From NCBI GenBank assembly GCA_029552825.1, contig JAKPDL010000114.1:1-43031 (forward strand): DNA of 43,031 bases. Reading direction: 5' to 3'. Shown here in pieces: positions 41,378 through 43,031 of this stretch. The first letter of the stretch is position 1. Each line of letters starts with the position of its first letter. The translations under genes were made by a program, and so were the position numbers. A model generated the notes under the pieces. That model ran no database searches, had not been told where the DNA came from, and saw only the letters and a list, made by a program, of their open reading frames with translations. The DNA comes from Bacteroidota bacterium. GTDB taxonomy: Bacteria > Bacteroidota > Bacteroidia > Bacteroidales > VadinHA17.

Positions 41378-41405
41378 AATTCAATTGGTTTTTACAGTGT
41401 TTATA

Positions 41406-41413
41406 CAAATATA
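41406..41413 (-). promoter_or_regulatory. Promoter -7 box of the coiled-coil protein gene
   Basis: The minus strand reads TATATTTG (exact), 28 bp before the start at 41377. The -33 element is not obvious. Confidence 0.4.
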
Positions 41414-41463
41414 CAACATAACATGAATAATATGAAATAATATTGATGAAGAAGCAGCATTTT

Positions 41464-42495
41464 TCAGGCAGAAACAACTTCTTTTATCAGTCCGTTCATA
41501 AACTCAGCGGCAAGCATGGCATTTTTTTCTGCATACTCAATGCCAACTGTTTCTCCATTGACAACAGGCAGAGGATGGCAGAGTTCATAACTCATATATC
41601 CGTTGTAACCTATCTCATGCATGGCTTTAATGAAATACCTGTAAAATTCTTCTCCGATAACTTTCCCGTCGGGTCCTCTTTCGTATTCTCCGCCGAAATG
41701 TGATAATACCTGAAGGTCTCCAACAGCAAGAGCTGCATTGCGGATATAATCCTCTGTCTTTTCGTTCATTATTGGTGCATCGAGTGATACTTTAAGCCAT
41801 GGTGAATTAATTTCCTTCACCATTTTGAGTACATCGGGATAATCGTCTATTACCGGTTTGTGGTTCTGGAGGGCAAGAATAACGCCTGCATCGGCAGCAT
41901 ATTTTGTGCACTCTGCCATACCATCGCGGCACCACGACCATATTTCTTCGGGCGTGAACTTTTCGTGGGTATATTTCCATATATCCCTTGCTATATCGTA
42001 GCGTGCCACCTGTGGATGCTTTGTGACACCAGGCCATGCAAGGAACATCCTTAAAGTTTTTGCCCCGAGGTCTGAGGTCATTCTGATAAGATCTTTTACA
42101 TAGGCAATCTGGCATTCACGGTGTTCGGGTATGGGACTGCTGAAGTCATTATTTGCAGCAACACCGTAAATTTCTATTCCTTCACCGTTGGCCATTGAAC
42201 GGAATTCCTTGCACCTTTTCGTCGGCCAGTCAAGTGGATTGCCATGGGGACGTTTACCGTCTATCTCTATACCGGTGTACCCCCATTCACGGGCTTTTCT
42301 TACTATCTGGTCGAGAGGCATTGCTTCACCTTTGTACCATATGCCAAGCAAGGTGATGGTGTAGAGACCAACCCTTATGTCAGATTTCTTTTGAGGGCTG
42401 CATGACAACGTTCCGACACCAGCCATAAGTCCGGCAGTGGCGGCTAGCGAGGTGGCAACAAAGTGCCTGCGGCTCATTGAACTGCTTTTGCTCAT
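41464..42495 (-). CDS. Tat-exported sugar phosphate isomerase/epimerase-like (AP endonuclease 2 fold) lipoprotein
   Basis: A 343-residue TIM-barrel protein of the xylose isomerase-like superfamily. The N-terminus carries a twin-arginine motif (SRRHFVATSL, R9-R10), a hydrophobic stretch and a lipobox TLSC (C32). It therefore appears to be exported folded and lipidated, common for secreted sugar isomerase-like proteins of Bacteroidota. Barrel residues that would bind a divalent metal include ALQNHKP, LDAPI, LSHFGGEYE and YELCHPLP. A strong RBS (AGGAGG on the coding strand, 42503-42508) sits 7 nt before this start, favouring Met1 over Met7. The substrate is unknown. It is not obviously linked to the SPOR and coiled-coil genes. 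Confidence 0.88.
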   Translation of the reverse strand: MSKSSSMSRRHFVATSLAATAGLMAGVGTLSCSPQKKSDIRVGLYTITLLGIWYKGEAMPLDQIVRKAREWGYTGIEIDGKRPHGNPLDWPTKRCKEFRSMANGEGIEIYGVAANNDFSSPIPEHRECQIAYVKDLIRMTSDLGAKTLRMFLAWPGVTKHPQVARYDIARDIWKYTHEKFTPEEIWSWCRDGMAECTKYAADAGVILALQNHKPVIDDYPDVLKMVKEINSPWLKVSLDAPIMNEKTEDYIRNAALAVGDLQVLSHFGGEYERGPDGKVIGEEFYRYFIKAMHEIGYNGYMSYELCHPLPVVNGETVGIEYAEKNAMLAAEFMNGLIKEVVSA

Positions 42496-42966
42496 AGGTT
42501 TTCCTCCTCAGTTATTTTTAGGGTTAATATTGCAGGGTTTATAATCATTCTTTATGCAGGAATTTTGATAAGTATGATTTTCTATATGCAATTTAAACCA
42601 AAGATTTTAAATAATAAATTTCAGAATTGATTTTTCTGTACGTTTGGCATTATTATTTTCATCTTTATCAAATAATTTTTTTGAAATGAACTCAGACCAT
42701 CTTCAATCTTCACCGAAGGTAGCAGGCATTGACAGCATGAGTTATATTAAAATGCAATTATTATTCATAATAAGATAAAAGTCAGGATAAAAAATACAAC
42801 TGCGAATCAGGTAATTATAATTATATGCAACATTTAATGTTTTAGTTCAATTTCTATCGGAAACTGAACCAGAATTTCAGATAAGGCATAATAAAAATCG
42901 TTAAAAACTTTGAAGCAATAAACTAAATAGGTAACTTGCACTCCGTTTTTAAAACAATAAAGTACC
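42496..42966. other. Longest intergenic region (471 bp), AT-rich, between divergent genes
   Basis: No open reading frame of note, tRNA, repeat or stable hairpin with a T-tract was seen. It holds the RBS of the minus-strand isomerase gene, an exact TACGTTTG (42639-42646) on the plus strand that could be an upstream start for fba or a small RNA, and a weaker -33/-7 pair (42909-42912 and 42932-42939) close to fba. Confidence 0.5.
42503..42508 (-). promoter_or_regulatory. Strong ribosome binding site of the Tat-exported isomerase-like gene
   Basis: AGGAGG on the minus strand, 7 nt before ATG (42493-42495). It supports Met1, which gives the longer Tat signal, over Met7. Confidence 0.7.
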
Positions 42967-43031
42967 ATGACACATTATAAGGAATTAGGACTGGTTAATT
43001 CAAGAGAACTATTTAAAAAGGCAATGGCAGG
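42967..43031 (+). CDS. fba: Probable class II fructose-bisphosphate aldolase, 3'-truncated by the window edge
   Basis: Only 21 full codons are present, starting at ATG 42967 and reading MTHYKELGLVNSRELFKKAM then AG. This N-terminus closely resembles class II fructose-bisphosphate aldolases of Bacteroidota, which start with a Y-K-E-L-G-L-V-N segment and a F-x-K-A-x-x-G-G-Y continuation. The call rests on that N-terminal match alone; zinc-binding and catalytic residues lie beyond the window. The glycolytic/gluconeogenic aldolase is usually monocistronic. A candidate -33/-7 pair (TTTG at 42909-42912, TAACTTGC at 42932-42939) precedes it. Confidence 0.7.
   Translation, partial: MTHYKELGLVNSRELFKKAMA

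Noticed and set aside
1-43031. Mobile elements, CRISPR arrays, tRNA genes or a transferred island
   Set aside because: No transposase, integrase, direct-repeat array, tRNA-like cloverleaf or abrupt change in base composition was noticed by reading; a tool scan could still find short RNAs.

Overview
The window is a compact stretch of a Bacteroidota chromosome, most like Bacteroidales. The evidence is a SusC/SusD pair, a two-component-type propeller receptor, recurrent TAnnTTTG promoter boxes (the Bacteroidota sigma-70 -7 element), few Shine-Dalgarno sequences, lipoproteins with SC/GC lipoboxes, an S16 protein with a long tail, and meso-diaminopimelate dehydrogenase. No rRNA, tRNA, CRISPR array, insertion sequence or phage gene was seen. 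The order-level placement is inference.

Layout. 1-2970 (+): the 3' part of the methylmalonyl-CoA mutase large subunit, then a thioredoxin-fold lipoprotein and two small membrane proteins (DUF4190-like and DUF2752). 2973-4322 (-): prmC-recX. 4349-5404 (+): ribD. 5485-11013 (+): a two-gene unit made of an exported TPR/Ig-like/caspase-fold protein and a membrane receptor with two beta-propellers and a cytoplasmic SpoIIE-type phosphatase. 11010-15493 (-): dnaE, trxA and a LOG-family gene. 15670-20136 (+): SusC/SusD. 20271-21388 (+): rpsP-rimM. 21407-23799 (-): a family-2 glycosyltransferase with tsaC, and ddh. 24084-27413 (+): the membrane pyrophosphatase hppA with a strong terminator, and a threonine/serine dehydratase. 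27397-32051 (-): mutL, two tandem rhomboid proteases and an EEP-family membrane protein. 32139-32999 (+): an EEP-family lipoprotein. 33012-39822 (-): a seven-gene export operon (TetR, TolC-like channel, HlyD-like adaptor, two ATPases, two permeases) resembling E. coli ybhGFSR/cecR but with its own outer-membrane channel and with the double ATPase split into two genes. 39934-42495 (-): a SPOR lipoprotein, a coiled-coil membrane protein and a Tat-exported sugar isomerase-like lipoprotein. 42967-43031 (+): the first codons of a probable class II fructose-bisphosphate aldolase.

Most genes are housekeeping. The points most worth a second look are four. First, the caspase/propeller-phosphatase pair, the best candidate for an uncharacterised signalling system. 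Second, an apparent frameshift at an A6T5 tract in the TetR gene, where the -1 frame continues into a plausible native C-terminus ending 5 nt before the next gene. Third, two ATPases whose degenerate motifs are complementary, predicting one working and one dead ATP site. Fourth, a 40-bp imperfect palindrome upstream of tetR that is probably the operon's operator.
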